64,000 nt of DNA, taken from Pinirhizobacter sp036499745 (GTDB lineage Bacteria > Pseudomonadota > Gammaproteobacteria > Xanthomonadales > Rhodanobacteraceae). Of this stretch, positions 43,020 through 51,789 are shown piece after piece. The position numbers and the translations under genes are program-made. The notes beneath the pieces are model-generated. The model was not told the DNA's origin. It saw only the letters and a list, made by a program, of their open reading frames with translations, and did not search any database. The stretch lies in NCBI RefSeq assembly GCF_036499745.1, contig NZ_DASYDG010000030.1, positions 186,001 to 250,000 on the forward strand, written 5' to 3'. The first letter of the stretch is position 1. Each line of letters starts with the position of its first letter.

Positions 43020-44092
43020 TGCGGGTGCCCTGGCAAGCCTTGCACGAGATCCTTCCGCAAACGCGGCTACTGGATTCGGTGGCTGAATTCACCGTGCACC
43101 GCGATATCGATGCGCTGGACCATAGCCTGGTGCTGTCCCTGGCGGAACTCGTGGAAGCAAGCTCGGTAGCGCTGTGCAAGCGCACCGACGAAACCGACAA
43201 TGCACTGGAGATGATCGCCCTGTGCGTGCCGGACGAACACAACAAGCTCACCGTGGAAGCGATCGGCATGCCGGTGGTGGAAAGCTACGCCTCCGACCTC
43301 GATGCAGTGATCACCGAACTGGAGCCGCGCAGTATCGACAACGGCGATGGCCTGTACACGTTGATCGTGCCCGTCCAGCGAGAGCACCGGGCGATCGGCG
43401 CACTGGTGATCCAGGCCGAGCGTAACCTCGACGACATGGTGGCATTGGTCGAGGGGTTCGGCCGCATCTACGCCAACTACACCGCGCTACTGAACGAAAG
43501 CGAACGCGACAAGCTCACCGGCCTGTTCAACCGCCGGACTTTCGAGCAGCGCCTGCAACGCCTGCTCAAGCGAAAGCGCCTGCAGCGCGCCCGGGCCGCC
43601 GCGGAAATCGCCGCGGGCGCCGAACGGCGGATCGACGGCGAAGTGGGAAGTGTTTGGCTTGCCATCCTTGATATCGATCATTTCAAGCGGATCAACGACA
43701 ATTTCGGCCATGTCTATGGCGATGAAGTGATCCTGCTGCTGGCACAGATGATGCGCAGTTCCTTCCGCCAGACCGACGTGCTGTTTCGCTTCGGCGGCGA
43801 GGAATTCGTCGTACTGCTGGGCTCACTGGACGAAGCCACCGCCCGCGCTGCCCTGCAACGATTCCGCGAGCGCGTGGCCAGCCATATCTTCCCGCAGGTC
43901 GGACATGTCACGGTAAGCATCGGTTACGCGAACATCGGCGAAAGCGATTACCCGGAAATCGTGCTGGACCGCGCCGACAAGGCGTTGTATTTCGCCAAGC
44001 AGAACGGCCGCAACTGCCTGCACGGCTATGAAGCACTGGCCGAGGCCGGCGCCCTGGCCCCGACCAGCGCAGGTTCCATCGACCTGTTCTAG
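43016..44092 (+). CDS. GGDEF-domain diguanylate cyclase with GAF-like N terminus
   Basis: 358 residues from tandem ATGs at 43016/43019. The N-terminal half (about 1-160) looks like a GAF-type sensor (SLAELVEASSVALCKRTDE... LYTLIVPVQREHRAIGALVIQAE). The C-terminal GGDEF domain has DKLTGLFNRRTFEQRL, LDIDHFKRINDNFGH and FRFGGEEFVVLLG (GGEEF active site); the position for an inhibitory site reads RQTD, so RxxD is kept. Soluble, cytoplasmic. Confidence 0.9.
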   Translation: MMRVPWQALHEILPQTRLLDSVAEFTVHRDIDALDHSLVLSLAELVEASSVALCKRTDETDNALEMIALCVPDEHNKLTVEAIGMPVVESYASDLDAVITELEPRSIDNGDGLYTLIVPVQREHRAIGALVIQAERNLDDMVALVEGFGRIYANYTALLNESERDKLTGLFNRRTFEQRLQRLLKRKRLQRARAAAEIAAGAERRIDGEVGSVWLAILDIDHFKRINDNFGHVYGDEVILLLAQMMRSSFRQTDVLFRFGGEEFVVLLGSLDEATARAALQRFRERVASHIFPQVGHVTVSIGYANIGESDYPEIVLDRADKALYFAKQNGRNCLHGYEALAEAGALAPTSAGSIDLF

Positions 44093-44096
44093 TCCC

Positions 44097-45842
44097 CTAG
44101 AGCGGCGCCGAATCGTCGTGCAGCATGGCCTTGCGGACGATCTTGATCGGCGCAAAACCCTGCTTCATGAAGCCGTCATGGAATGATTTCAGGTTGAAGG
44201 CGGGGCCTTCCTTTGCCGCCACGTCGGCACGCAGCTTCAGGATCTCAAGCTTGCCCAGCGTGTAATAGAGGTAGGTCGGGTCCGACGTGCCACGTTTGGT
44301 TTCCACCGTGCCCACGGCGCGCGACTGGTAGCCTTCCTTGACGAAGAAATCCACCGCCTGGTCGAACGTCATCTGGCCGGTATGCATCTTGATGCCCACG
44401 ATGAACCGTGCGTTGCGCAGCAGTGCGTCCTGCAGCTGGCCCAGCTTCAGCAATTTCTGCTTTTTTTCGTCACCCGGATACATGAACTTCGCCAGGCCCT
44501 CGTCGAGCATCATCTGCTCGCTGTAGTGCGCCCAGCCTTCGGCATTGGTGGAGCAGCCGATGAGCTTGCGCACGCGGTCGGAAAGATCGTGCATCCATAG
44601 GAACTGCACGTAATGACCGGGATAGGTTTCGTGCACGGCGACATTGTTGATCACCGGATAGGAAAGCTGGGTCATGAATTCGTCGGTCTGCTTCTTGTCC
44701 CAGGTCGGCTCGGGCAAGGTGACGTTGAAGAATGCCTCCTTGGCCACTTTTTCATAGGGTCCCGGGGTATCCATCGAGGCAAAGGTGGTGGCCCGCTCGA
44801 AGGGCGGGGTTTCTTCCACGATCGGACGCACCGTGGAAGGGATGGTGACGATATTTTTTTCGTTGATGAAGGCGATCAGCTTGTCGAACGTGCCGCGGAA
44901 GGTGGGCAACAGTTCATCACGCGTGGGATGGTCGGCGCCAAGGTCGGCCAGCACCTGTTGCGGCGACTTGGACGGGTCCAGGGATTTGGCCACGCGGGCG
45001 AACTCGGCCTGGTTGGCCCGCATGTCCTTCATGTCGATCTCGACCAGGCGATCGAGCGGCGTGTCCACCATCTCATCGTAAGCCAGCTTCTTGCGGAAGT
45101 TGGCCTCGCCGATGCGGAAGTCCCCCTTCGACCGGGGCAGAAGGTCCGCTTTCATCCAGGCCTGGTAATCGCCCAGTGCCTTGATCACCGCGCCGTTCGT
45201 CGAGGCAAATTGCGCCTTCAGCGCCGGATCCTTCGCATCCTTGAATGCCGAAGGCACATCGTTGGTGAAGAAGGAGACCAGCCCTGGCAATTGCTCCAGG
45301 GCGATCTCGGTGTAGATCTTCGGCGGATTCTTCAGGTTCGCCCGCGCATCCACCGCCAGCACCCTGGGCATCGCCTTCTCGCGCTCGATCAGCGCCTTCA
45401 GGCGTTCGTCGGGGCTGGCGAAGCTGCGCGACATCAGGGTGAAGGCGCTGCTGGTGATGCCGCTGGAATAGAAATCGGGGTTTTTCTCCCAGGGACGGAT
45501 ATTTTCAAGTGTCAGCAACGCGGACCGGATGCTTCCCAGCAGCAGCTCGCGATCACCCTTGGCGTCGTCGCTTAACGTGGCCGGATCCATTGCAGCCACC
45601 TGGGTTTCCCAGGCTTTGAGCGCCTTGACCTGCGCATCCACCCCAGCGCGGGAATAATCCTCCAGCTTGCCGTCGTATTGATGGATGCCGGTGGGCGTGG
45701 CCGCACTCGGATTGGTAGGGAAGTAATAGGTGTCGAAGTAGCGGTCGGCCAGCTTGGCCAGGTCCGCGTCGGTGGCCGCGGCGAAGGTGGGCAGCGCCAG
45801 CGCGATGCAGGCAGCAAGGATCAGGGCAGGACGACGGATCAC
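44097..45842 (-). CDS. DUF885-family exported protein, putative metallo-carboxypeptidase
   Basis: 581 residues from the GTG at 45842, which places a good signal peptide first (RRPALILAACIALALPTFAAA). The family's zinc-like motif reads NVAVHETYPGHYVQFLWMHD, near residue 410, in place of HETxPGHH; a further glutamate lies in NAEGWAHYSEQMM. An in-frame ATG at 45899 would bury the signal peptide. Its stop is 4 nt from the stop of the convergent cyclase. Confidence 0.85.
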   Translation of the reverse strand: MIRRPALILAACIALALPTFAAATDADLAKLADRYFDTYYFPTNPSAATPTGIHQYDGKLEDYSRAGVDAQVKALKAWETQVAAMDPATLSDDAKGDRELLLGSIRSALLTLENIRPWEKNPDFYSSGITSSAFTLMSRSFASPDERLKALIEREKAMPRVLAVDARANLKNPPKIYTEIALEQLPGLVSFFTNDVPSAFKDAKDPALKAQFASTNGAVIKALGDYQAWMKADLLPRSKGDFRIGEANFRKKLAYDEMVDTPLDRLVEIDMKDMRANQAEFARVAKSLDPSKSPQQVLADLGADHPTRDELLPTFRGTFDKLIAFINEKNIVTIPSTVRPIVEETPPFERATTFASMDTPGPYEKVAKEAFFNVTLPEPTWDKKQTDEFMTQLSYPVINNVAVHETYPGHYVQFLWMHDLSDRVRKLIGCSTNAEGWAHYSEQMMLDEGLAKFMYPGDEKKQKLLKLGQLQDALLRNARFIVGIKMHTGQMTFDQAVDFFVKEGYQSRAVGTVETKRGTSDPTYLYYTLGKLEILKLRADVAAKEGPAFNLKSFHDGFMKQGFAPIKIVRKAMLHDDSAPL

Positions 45843-45929
45843 TTCGGGCGCTCCGGGGATGGGGGTGGCCGCCGATGCTGCACCTTGCACCGGCCTCACC
45901 GCAAGGGAGGCTGCGCAAAGACGCCTGGG

Positions 45930-47486
45930 TCAGCTGCTGCAGGAAAGCATCGAGCAGCCCGCGCGCGAACGGGCCCAATCAGGACGGCTGCGGGCAAAGG
46001 CCTCGCGTCCGGGCTGGTCATCGTAGGGGCGCTCCATCACCCGGGCGAGGTCGTGCACGCCGCCGAAGTCGCCCCCGGTCGCGCGATCGATGGCTTCCTG
46101 GGCCAGGTAATTGCGCAGTACGTAGCGCGGGTTGTGCGTGCGCATCCGCTCATGCCGCTCCAGCGCAGTGAGCGTGTCGCGTCCAAGCCGGTGCGCATAG
46201 TCCGCCAGCCACGTTGCCAATGCGGGCCCATTCGAAGCACGCAGGCCCTCATCGTAAAACGCCTCGGCGAAGATCGCCGGATCCGGCGCCGCGGGATCAA
46301 GGTCCATCAGGGTGCGGAAGAAGATCGTCATGTCCACCGAGGTGTCCTGCATCCATGCCTGCAGCCGCGCCATCAGGGCCATGTCGTCGTCGCCAGCTTC
46401 GTCAAGGCCGAGCTTGCCGGCCACATTCACGCGATCTGCCGCTTCATAGGCGCGGACGAAACGGTCAAGGCCCACCTGCAGGGGCAGCGCATCGCCGAAC
46501 AATGGCGAGAGCGCGCCGGCAAGCCGCGAGAGATTCCAGTAGGCGACCGCCGGCTGCTGACCGAAACGATAGCGACGACGCCCGGCATCGGTGGTGTTGG
46601 GTGTCCAGTCCGCATCGTAGTCGTCGATCCAGCCGTAGGGACCGTAGTCGATGGTGAGGCCCAGGATCGACATGTTGTCGGTATTCATCACCCCGTGGAC
46701 GAAACCCACGCGCATCCATTGCGCCACCATCGTCGCGGTGGCGGCGCAGATCTCGTCGAACCAGGTCGCCCGGCGCTCGGTGGTGTCGTCGATGCCGGCA
46801 AGCGTGGGGAAGTCGCGCGCGATGCAGAAATCCACCAGCCGCTCGAGCAGGCCCACATCCCCGCGCGAGGCAGGCAGTTCGAAATTCCCAAAGCGCAGGA
46901 ACGACGGAGCCACCCGGCAGACGATGGCGCCCTGCTCGTCACGTGGGTGGCCATCGTAGAACATGTCGCGCACCACCATGTCGCCGGTGGTGACCAGCGA
47001 CAGTGCGCGGGTGGTGGGCACGCCCAGGTGATGCATCGCCTCGCTGCAGAGGAATTCCCGGATCGACGAGCGCAGCACTGCGCGGCCGTCCGCGCCACGC
47101 GAATACGGCGTGCGCCCGGCGCCCTTCAGCTGCAGCTCGTGGCGACCGCCATCCTCGCCCACGACCTCACCCAGGGTAATGGCGCGGCCGTCACCCAGTT
47201 GCCCTGCCCAGGTGCCGAACTGATGGCCGCCGTAGTTGGCGGCGTACGGCTGCATGCCGGCAAGCAACCGGTTGCCGGACAGCACCTGGGCCAGGCCCGG
47301 ATCATCGGGATCCAGGCCCACCCGCCGGGCCAGGCTGTCCGTAAGCGCCACCAGGCGAGGCGCCGCCACCGGCGTCGGCTCCACGCAGGAATAGGCCGCA
47401 CCATGGACCTGGCGCGTCGCTGGGCCAGTCTCGGGGTCGCCCGGCAATTCACGGACGAAAGCATTGTCGAAGGAAAGGAAGGCCAT
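45930..47486 (-). CDS. selO: SelO/YdiU protein adenylyltransferase
   Basis: 518-residue pseudokinase-fold AMPylase that transfers AMP to protein hydroxyls. Conserved: YAANYGGHQFGTWAGQLGDGRAITLGE, RTPYSRGADGRAVLRSSIREFLCSEAMHHLGVPTTRAL and VMNTDNMSILGLTIDYGPYGW, with the catalytic Asn/Asp. The C terminus lacks a recognisable CxxU/C motif: it ends in AGCSMLSCSS, so cysteines occur two and three positions apart from the usual place. Start at 47486. Confidence 0.93.
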   Translation of the reverse strand: MAFLSFDNAFVRELPGDPETGPATRQVHGAAYSCVEPTPVAAPRLVALTDSLARRVGLDPDDPGLAQVLSGNRLLAGMQPYAANYGGHQFGTWAGQLGDGRAITLGEVVGEDGGRHELQLKGAGRTPYSRGADGRAVLRSSIREFLCSEAMHHLGVPTTRALSLVTTGDMVVRDMFYDGHPRDEQGAIVCRVAPSFLRFGNFELPASRGDVGLLERLVDFCIARDFPTLAGIDDTTERRATWFDEICAATATMVAQWMRVGFVHGVMNTDNMSILGLTIDYGPYGWIDDYDADWTPNTTDAGRRRYRFGQQPAVAYWNLSRLAGALSPLFGDALPLQVGLDRFVRAYEAADRVNVAGKLGLDEAGDDDMALMARLQAWMQDTSVDMTIFFRTLMDLDPAAPDPAIFAEAFYDEGLRASNGPALATWLADYAHRLGRDTLTALERHERMRTHNPRYVLRNYLAQEAIDRATGGDFGGVHDLARVMERPYDDQPGREAFARSRPDWARSRAGCSMLSCSS

Positions 47487-47524
47487 GAACCTATAGTGGC
47501 GCCTTTGGCGCCGCGGACAAGGCG

Positions 47525-48226
47525 TCAGCCGGCGAAGACACGCGCGATGTCGCCCGAATCGAGCGTACGCCATGCGCCCGGGGCAAGGCCGTCCAGGCCC
47601 AGGCCGCCCACCGCGACGCGTCCGAGCGTGTCCACGTGATTGCCGGTGGCCGCGAACATGCGGCGCACCTGGTGGTACCTGCCTTCGGTGATGGTGAGCC
47701 GGGCCTGCCGGGGCCCCTGCACTTCGAGCACGGCCGGAAGCAGCGCGGTGTCATCACCATCGAGCATCATCGCGCCACTGGCAAAAAGTGCCGCTTCATC
47801 GCCCTTGAGGTCGTTGGCGAGCGTCGCCTCGTAAACCTTCGGTACGTGCGTCTTCGGCGAGATGATCCGGTGCACAAGTGCGCCGTCGTCGGTCATCAGC
47901 AACAGGCCGCTGGTCTCGCGGTCCAGGCGGCCCACCGTGGATAGCACGGGACTGCGCAGCTTGAAGCGCGGCGGAAGCAGATCGTAGACGATGCGTCCCG
48001 GATCGCGCGTGGAGCAGGTGTAACCGGTGGGTTTGTTCAGCATCAACACCAGGCCGGCCGGCGGATCCAGCGGCTCGCCATCGATCAGGATGTCGTCATG
48101 ACCGGCCTTGTCATCGGCATAGAGCACCTCGCCGGCAGCATCGGTGATCCTGCCTTCCCGGAACATGGCCGCCACCTGCTTGCGGCTTCCATAGCCCAGG
48201 TTTCCAATCAACCGCACCAGCCTCAT
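47525..48226 (-). CDS. 16S rRNA pseudouridine synthase RsuA family
   Basis: 233 residues. An N-terminal S4 RNA-binding domain (MRLVRLIGNLGYGSRKQVAAMFREGRI) is followed by the synthase domain with catalytic aspartate in STVGRLDRETSGLLLMTDDGAL and ITEGRYHQVRRMFAATGNHV. Best fits RsuA (U516 of 16S rRNA). The start overlaps the RsmC-like gene by 4 nt. Confidence 0.88.
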   Translation of the reverse strand: MRLVRLIGNLGYGSRKQVAAMFREGRITDAAGEVLYADDKAGHDDILIDGEPLDPPAGLVLMLNKPTGYTCSTRDPGRIVYDLLPPRFKLRSPVLSTVGRLDRETSGLLLMTDDGALVHRIISPKTHVPKVYEATLANDLKGDEAALFASGAMMLDGDDTALLPAVLEVQGPRQARLTITEGRYHQVRRMFAATGNHVDTLGRVAVGGLGLDGLAPGAWRTLDSGDIARVFAG

Positions 48227-49272
48227 CGGCGTACTCCCTTCGCTTCCAATACCTTGAAACCATCGCGGTCGGCCAGCACGCGGACCTGCCTGAAGCGTCG
48301 AGCGAACGTTGCCTCGTAAGGCAGGTGGCGGTTGGCAACGACATAGCACTGCCCGTCCGCCGATAATGCGTCTGCCGCCGCGTCGATAAATGCCTGCCCC
48401 AGTTCAGGGCGGTCGGCACGCCCCTGGTGGAAGGGCGGATTGCTCACGATCGAGTCGTACCGCCCCGGAAGGCCCGTGGTGACGTCATGCCAGTGCACGT
48501 GCACCTGAGCCCTACCGGCGTGGGCGGCGAGGTTTTCGCGCAGTGGTTCCAGCGCCCTGCCCTCCGCTTCGAAGGCATGCAGTTCACGCACACCGGTGTA
48601 TCGGTCGAGTACTCCGCAGCCGAGGAAACCGAAGCCCGCGCCCAGGTCGGCCACCACGCCGCCGATATCCGCCGGCAACTGTGAGAGCAACAGCGCCGAA
48701 GCCGGGTCGACGCGGTCCCAGGCAAACAGGCCGGGACGGCTGAGGAACCGACCGTCCAGGACCGGGCGCGTGGCGTCCAGAAGCCGCCACTGCACGGCAA
48801 GGGATGGGTCCGCGCCGCGGCCGGTAGCCCAGAACACACGGCATTTGTTCTTCACCAGCACCTGTGCGGGGCCCAACAAGCGGGTGAAATCGTCCTGCCC
48901 CGAGCGTGCGCCTTCGGCATTGGCCATCGCCGCCACGACCACCCCATCTTTACCAGCCAATGCCGCGGCTCGGGAAAACAGGGCCCGCGCCTCGTCGCGC
49001 TGACGTGGGGGCACGACCAATACCAGGGGGTAGTGACCGTGCGCCCCGGTGACCTCGAAACCATCACGCTCGAGTTGGTCGGCGAACGGACGGAAACTTT
49101 GTTCCATCGACCACATCTTGCGACCGAAGCGTCGCAGGGGCACGCAGGCGCGGGCACGCAGGAAGGCCACGCGGTCATCGCCGGGCCACGCCAGCGATGC
49201 CGCTTCGAACGGCAGGAACAAGGTATCCAGGGCGGCGGCGGTGGTGGAATCCAGGATAGCGGTGGTGTTCAC
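48223..49272 (-). CDS. RsmC/RlmG-type rRNA guanine-N2 methyltransferase
   Basis: 349 residues with a duplicated methyltransferase fold: an inactive N-terminal half and a C-terminal half with the SAM loop VVADLGAGFGFLGCGVL and the catalytic SNPPFHQGRADRPELGQAFI. The NPPFH motif is diagnostic for RsmC/RlmG. It sits between two pseudouridine synthase genes with 4-nt overlaps on both sides. Confidence 0.87.
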   Translation of the reverse strand: MNTTAILDSTTAAALDTLFLPFEAASLAWPGDDRVAFLRARACVPLRRFGRKMWSMEQSFRPFADQLERDGFEVTGAHGHYPLVLVVPPRQRDEARALFSRAAALAGKDGVVVAAMANAEGARSGQDDFTRLLGPAQVLVKNKCRVFWATGRGADPSLAVQWRLLDATRPVLDGRFLSRPGLFAWDRVDPASALLLSQLPADIGGVVADLGAGFGFLGCGVLDRYTGVRELHAFEAEGRALEPLRENLAAHAGRAQVHVHWHDVTTGLPGRYDSIVSNPPFHQGRADRPELGQAFIDAAADALSADGQCYVVANRHLPYEATFARRFRQVRVLADRDGFKVLEAKGVRR

Positions 49273-50204
49273 GGCGATGGCAGCGATGGCAGACCTTCTA
49301 GTGTACGTCCACGCGGGTCCAGCTTGAGCGAAAGCCGGCTTTCAAATTGACGCAGCTTGCCGGTGAATGGGTCGGCGAATGCCAACGAACGGGCCAGCAG
49401 CTGCAGCGGATGATCGTAGTCGTCGGCGTCCTGCCGAAGCACTGGATACCAAGGGTCGTTCTGGATCGGCGCGCCGAGCGCTGCCATCTGCACCCGCAGC
49501 TGGTGTTTGCGCCCGGTGACCGGCGCCAACTCATAAAGCCAGTGCTCGCCACTGGTGGTGATGGCCCGGATGGTGGTGAGGCTATTCGCCGGCCCATCCA
49601 CCTGGCGCATGCGGAAGAACGGTTCGCCTGCTTCGATGCGTGTGGCCAGTTCCCGCGGGAGTGCCATGCCGGGGAGGGCCGGCGCCACGGCCTGGTAGTG
49701 TTTACGTACGTGATGGCCCCGGAATAGCTGTGCCCACAAGTGGCGTTCTTCATGGCGCAGGGAAAACATCACCAGGCCCGCGGTGAGCCGGTCGATGCGA
49801 TGCAGCGGCACAAGTGATTGGATCCCCGTGCGCTCTACCAGGCGATGCAGCAGGCACTGGCGCACGAAGCGCCCGGCAGGCACGACGGGCAGGAAATGAG
49901 GTTTGTCGACCACCAGTAGATGTTCGTCCTGGTAGAGGATGACCTCGTCGAATGGCAGCACCGGTTCGTCGGGGACATCGCGGAAGTAGATAAGGCGCAA
50001 GCCCGTGTGGTGCAAAGCATCGACGGCGATCGGTCTACCATCCTCGCCGAGCACACGGCCGGCAGCCATGCGATCGCGCCACGTGGCGCGATCGACACGC
50101 GGGAAGGCATCGGCCAGACAGTCCAGCACGGTGGCCCAGGGGCCTGGCGGCAACTGGAACCGGCTGGGCCTTGGCGAGGTAGCTGCTGGGAAAGTGGTAT
50201 CCAC
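49269..50204 (-). CDS. RluA-family pseudouridine synthase
   Basis: 311 residues. The conserved catalytic block is PLHRIDRLTAGLVMFSLRHEERHLWAQLFRGHHVRKHYQAV, and the RluA-type closing motif is TGRKHQLRVQMAALGAPIQNDPWYP. No S4 domain is obvious. It heads the three-gene RNA modification operon. The exact site it modifies cannot be told from sequence. Confidence 0.88.
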   Translation of the reverse strand: MDTTFPAATSPRPSRFQLPPGPWATVLDCLADAFPRVDRATWRDRMAAGRVLGEDGRPIAVDALHHTGLRLIYFRDVPDEPVLPFDEVILYQDEHLLVVDKPHFLPVVPAGRFVRQCLLHRLVERTGIQSLVPLHRIDRLTAGLVMFSLRHEERHLWAQLFRGHHVRKHYQAVAPALPGMALPRELATRIEAGEPFFRMRQVDGPANSLTTIRAITTSGEHWLYELAPVTGRKHQLRVQMAALGAPIQNDPWYPVLRQDADDYDHPLQLLARSLAFADPFTGKLRQFESRLSLKLDPRGRTLEGLPSLPSP

Positions 50205-50274
50205 TTAGGTCAATGCTATCGGCAATGCCTTATGCTAATCCCAAGGCGGGGGGCGCCAGGCGAAGGTCGGCATC

Positions 50275-51309
50275 ATGATCAATTTCTTCAGGCGATGGTT
50301 CGGCGGCGGGGCGGCAACGTCCACGATACCGCTGCCCGTGGCCCGGGGAGATGAGCCGGCCCAATGGCCCGAAGGCACTATCCCGCCCTGGCAGGCCAGC
50401 GATCTGGACCTCATCTTCAACCGCCTCGCCCTGGGCGTCGCCCCGGCCGAGGACGACACACTCACCGCCAACGAACAGGCTGCGCTGCGCCACCTGCGCG
50501 ACCAGTTCAACGGCGATCGTTTCGATCCGAAATCCCTGCCCCGCCTGCCTTCCCTGGTGCCGCAGTTGCTACGCTCTTTGCGTAGCGATGAAGTAGGCAG
50601 CGCAGCGCTTGCGGCGCAGATCGGCAAGGATCCGGTGCTGGTCGGCGAGATCGTGCGTGTTTGCAACAGCGCCATGTACCGGGGCTCCGGAACGATCGAC
50701 AGCCTGCAGCAGGGCGTGATGCTGCTCGGCCAGGACGGCCTGCGCCGCGTGGTGATGCAACTGGTGATGCGACCGATCCTGCAACTGGATACCACGCCGA
50801 TGGGCGTGACCGCCGGCCAGGCATTCTGGTCGCATGCCGAACGCTGCGCCCAGGCCACGCTATTGCTCGGTCGCGGAGCGGTGGATTCGTTCGAAGCCTA
50901 TCTTGCCGGTACCGTGTGCAATACCGGCGCGGTAGCGGTAGTGCGCATGCTCGACCAGCGCCACTACCTGGAAGACAACGCGCACTCGGCGCGCTTCATC
51001 CAGGCCTTCGCCCAGTTGTCCCGCCGCGTGGCGGTCACCACGGCGCGCCACTGGGCTTTCCCCGAGCGCGTCGTACAGGCCCTGACCGAGCGCGCAGGCC
51101 ATGAAGGACAGCAATATTCCCCGCTCGGGCGCGCCCTGCGGGTGGCGGACCGCCTGGCCATGCTGGACATGCTGACCGACCGCAAACTCGCCGAGAGCGA
51201 TGCCGTGCTGTCCGAATCTGATGCCCATGGCTACACCCCGGAGCAGATGTTGGCCGTTCGAGGCCAACTGCAACGCGCTTTTGCGACCGACCACTCAGTA
51301 AGCGCCTGA
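50275..51309 (+). CDS. HDOD-domain signalling protein
   Basis: 344 residues. The HDOD core begins LPSLVPQLLRSLRSDEVGSAALAAQIGKDPVLVGEIVRVCNSAMYRGSGTIDSLQQGVMLLGQDGLRRVVMQLVM (about residues 85-160). The HD metal-binding pairs of true HD-GYP enzymes are missing, as expected. Such proteins act as output or scaffold domains in c-di-GMP or two-component signalling. The 70 bp before it are a divergent promoter region (TTATGCTAAT at 50230-50239 looks like an extended -10). Confidence 0.85.
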   Translation: MINFFRRWFGGGAATSTIPLPVARGDEPAQWPEGTIPPWQASDLDLIFNRLALGVAPAEDDTLTANEQAALRHLRDQFNGDRFDPKSLPRLPSLVPQLLRSLRSDEVGSAALAAQIGKDPVLVGEIVRVCNSAMYRGSGTIDSLQQGVMLLGQDGLRRVVMQLVMRPILQLDTTPMGVTAGQAFWSHAERCAQATLLLGRGAVDSFEAYLAGTVCNTGAVAVVRMLDQRHYLEDNAHSARFIQAFAQLSRRVAVTTARHWAFPERVVQALTERAGHEGQQYSPLGRALRVADRLAMLDMLTDRKLAESDAVLSESDAHGYTPEQMLAVRGQLQRAFATDHSVSA

Positions 51310-51357
51310 TCGACGCGGCAACCTGAACGTGATTTAGCGGCTCGCACGAGGTGCCCC

Positions 51358-51789
51358 ATGAACATCCCCCTCGAAGATTTCGACCTGCGCGACACCATGC
51401 AGTCCGGTACCTACATCGTCGACCCTACCGACATGGACCGCCTCGCGGCCGATGGGGTGGCAGCGAGGTTGCATATCGCGCGGGTAGACCTCGCCCAGTG
51501 CCGCGACAAGGCATGCCTTCTCAAACGCCTGTCAGGCGCGCTGGGCTTCGACCCCGACCGCGGCAGCAACTGGGATGCCCTGCAATCGCAACTGCACGAC
51601 CTGGGCTGGCTCGACGGCGACGGCTACGTGGTGCTGCTCGACCACAGCGACGAGATCCAGGGCGCCGCCGAGGACGACCTAGACGACGCCCTGGACATCT
51701 TCGACGAAGCCGGGGAGTTCTGGCGATCTCGCAAGGTGCCGTTCTGGACCTTCATGGCCATGAGCACCACGCGCATCTCAGTGGCGTGA
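51358..51789 (+). CDS. Barstar-family ribonuclease inhibitor, orphan
   Basis: 143 residues. The barstar fold is seen as AARLHIARVDLAQCRDKACLLKRLSGALGFDPDRGSNWDALQSQLHDLGWLDGDGYVVLLDHSDEI, where the LGFDxxxGxNWDAL element is diagnostic. No barnase-like RNase is encoded nearby. The last 12 bases overlap the 3' end of the convergent S10 peptidase gene. Confidence 0.88.
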   Translation: MNIPLEDFDLRDTMQSGTYIVDPTDMDRLAADGVAARLHIARVDLAQCRDKACLLKRLSGALGFDPDRGSNWDALQSQLHDLGWLDGDGYVVLLDHSDEIQGAAEDDLDDALDIFDEAGEFWRSRKVPFWTFMAMSTTRISVA

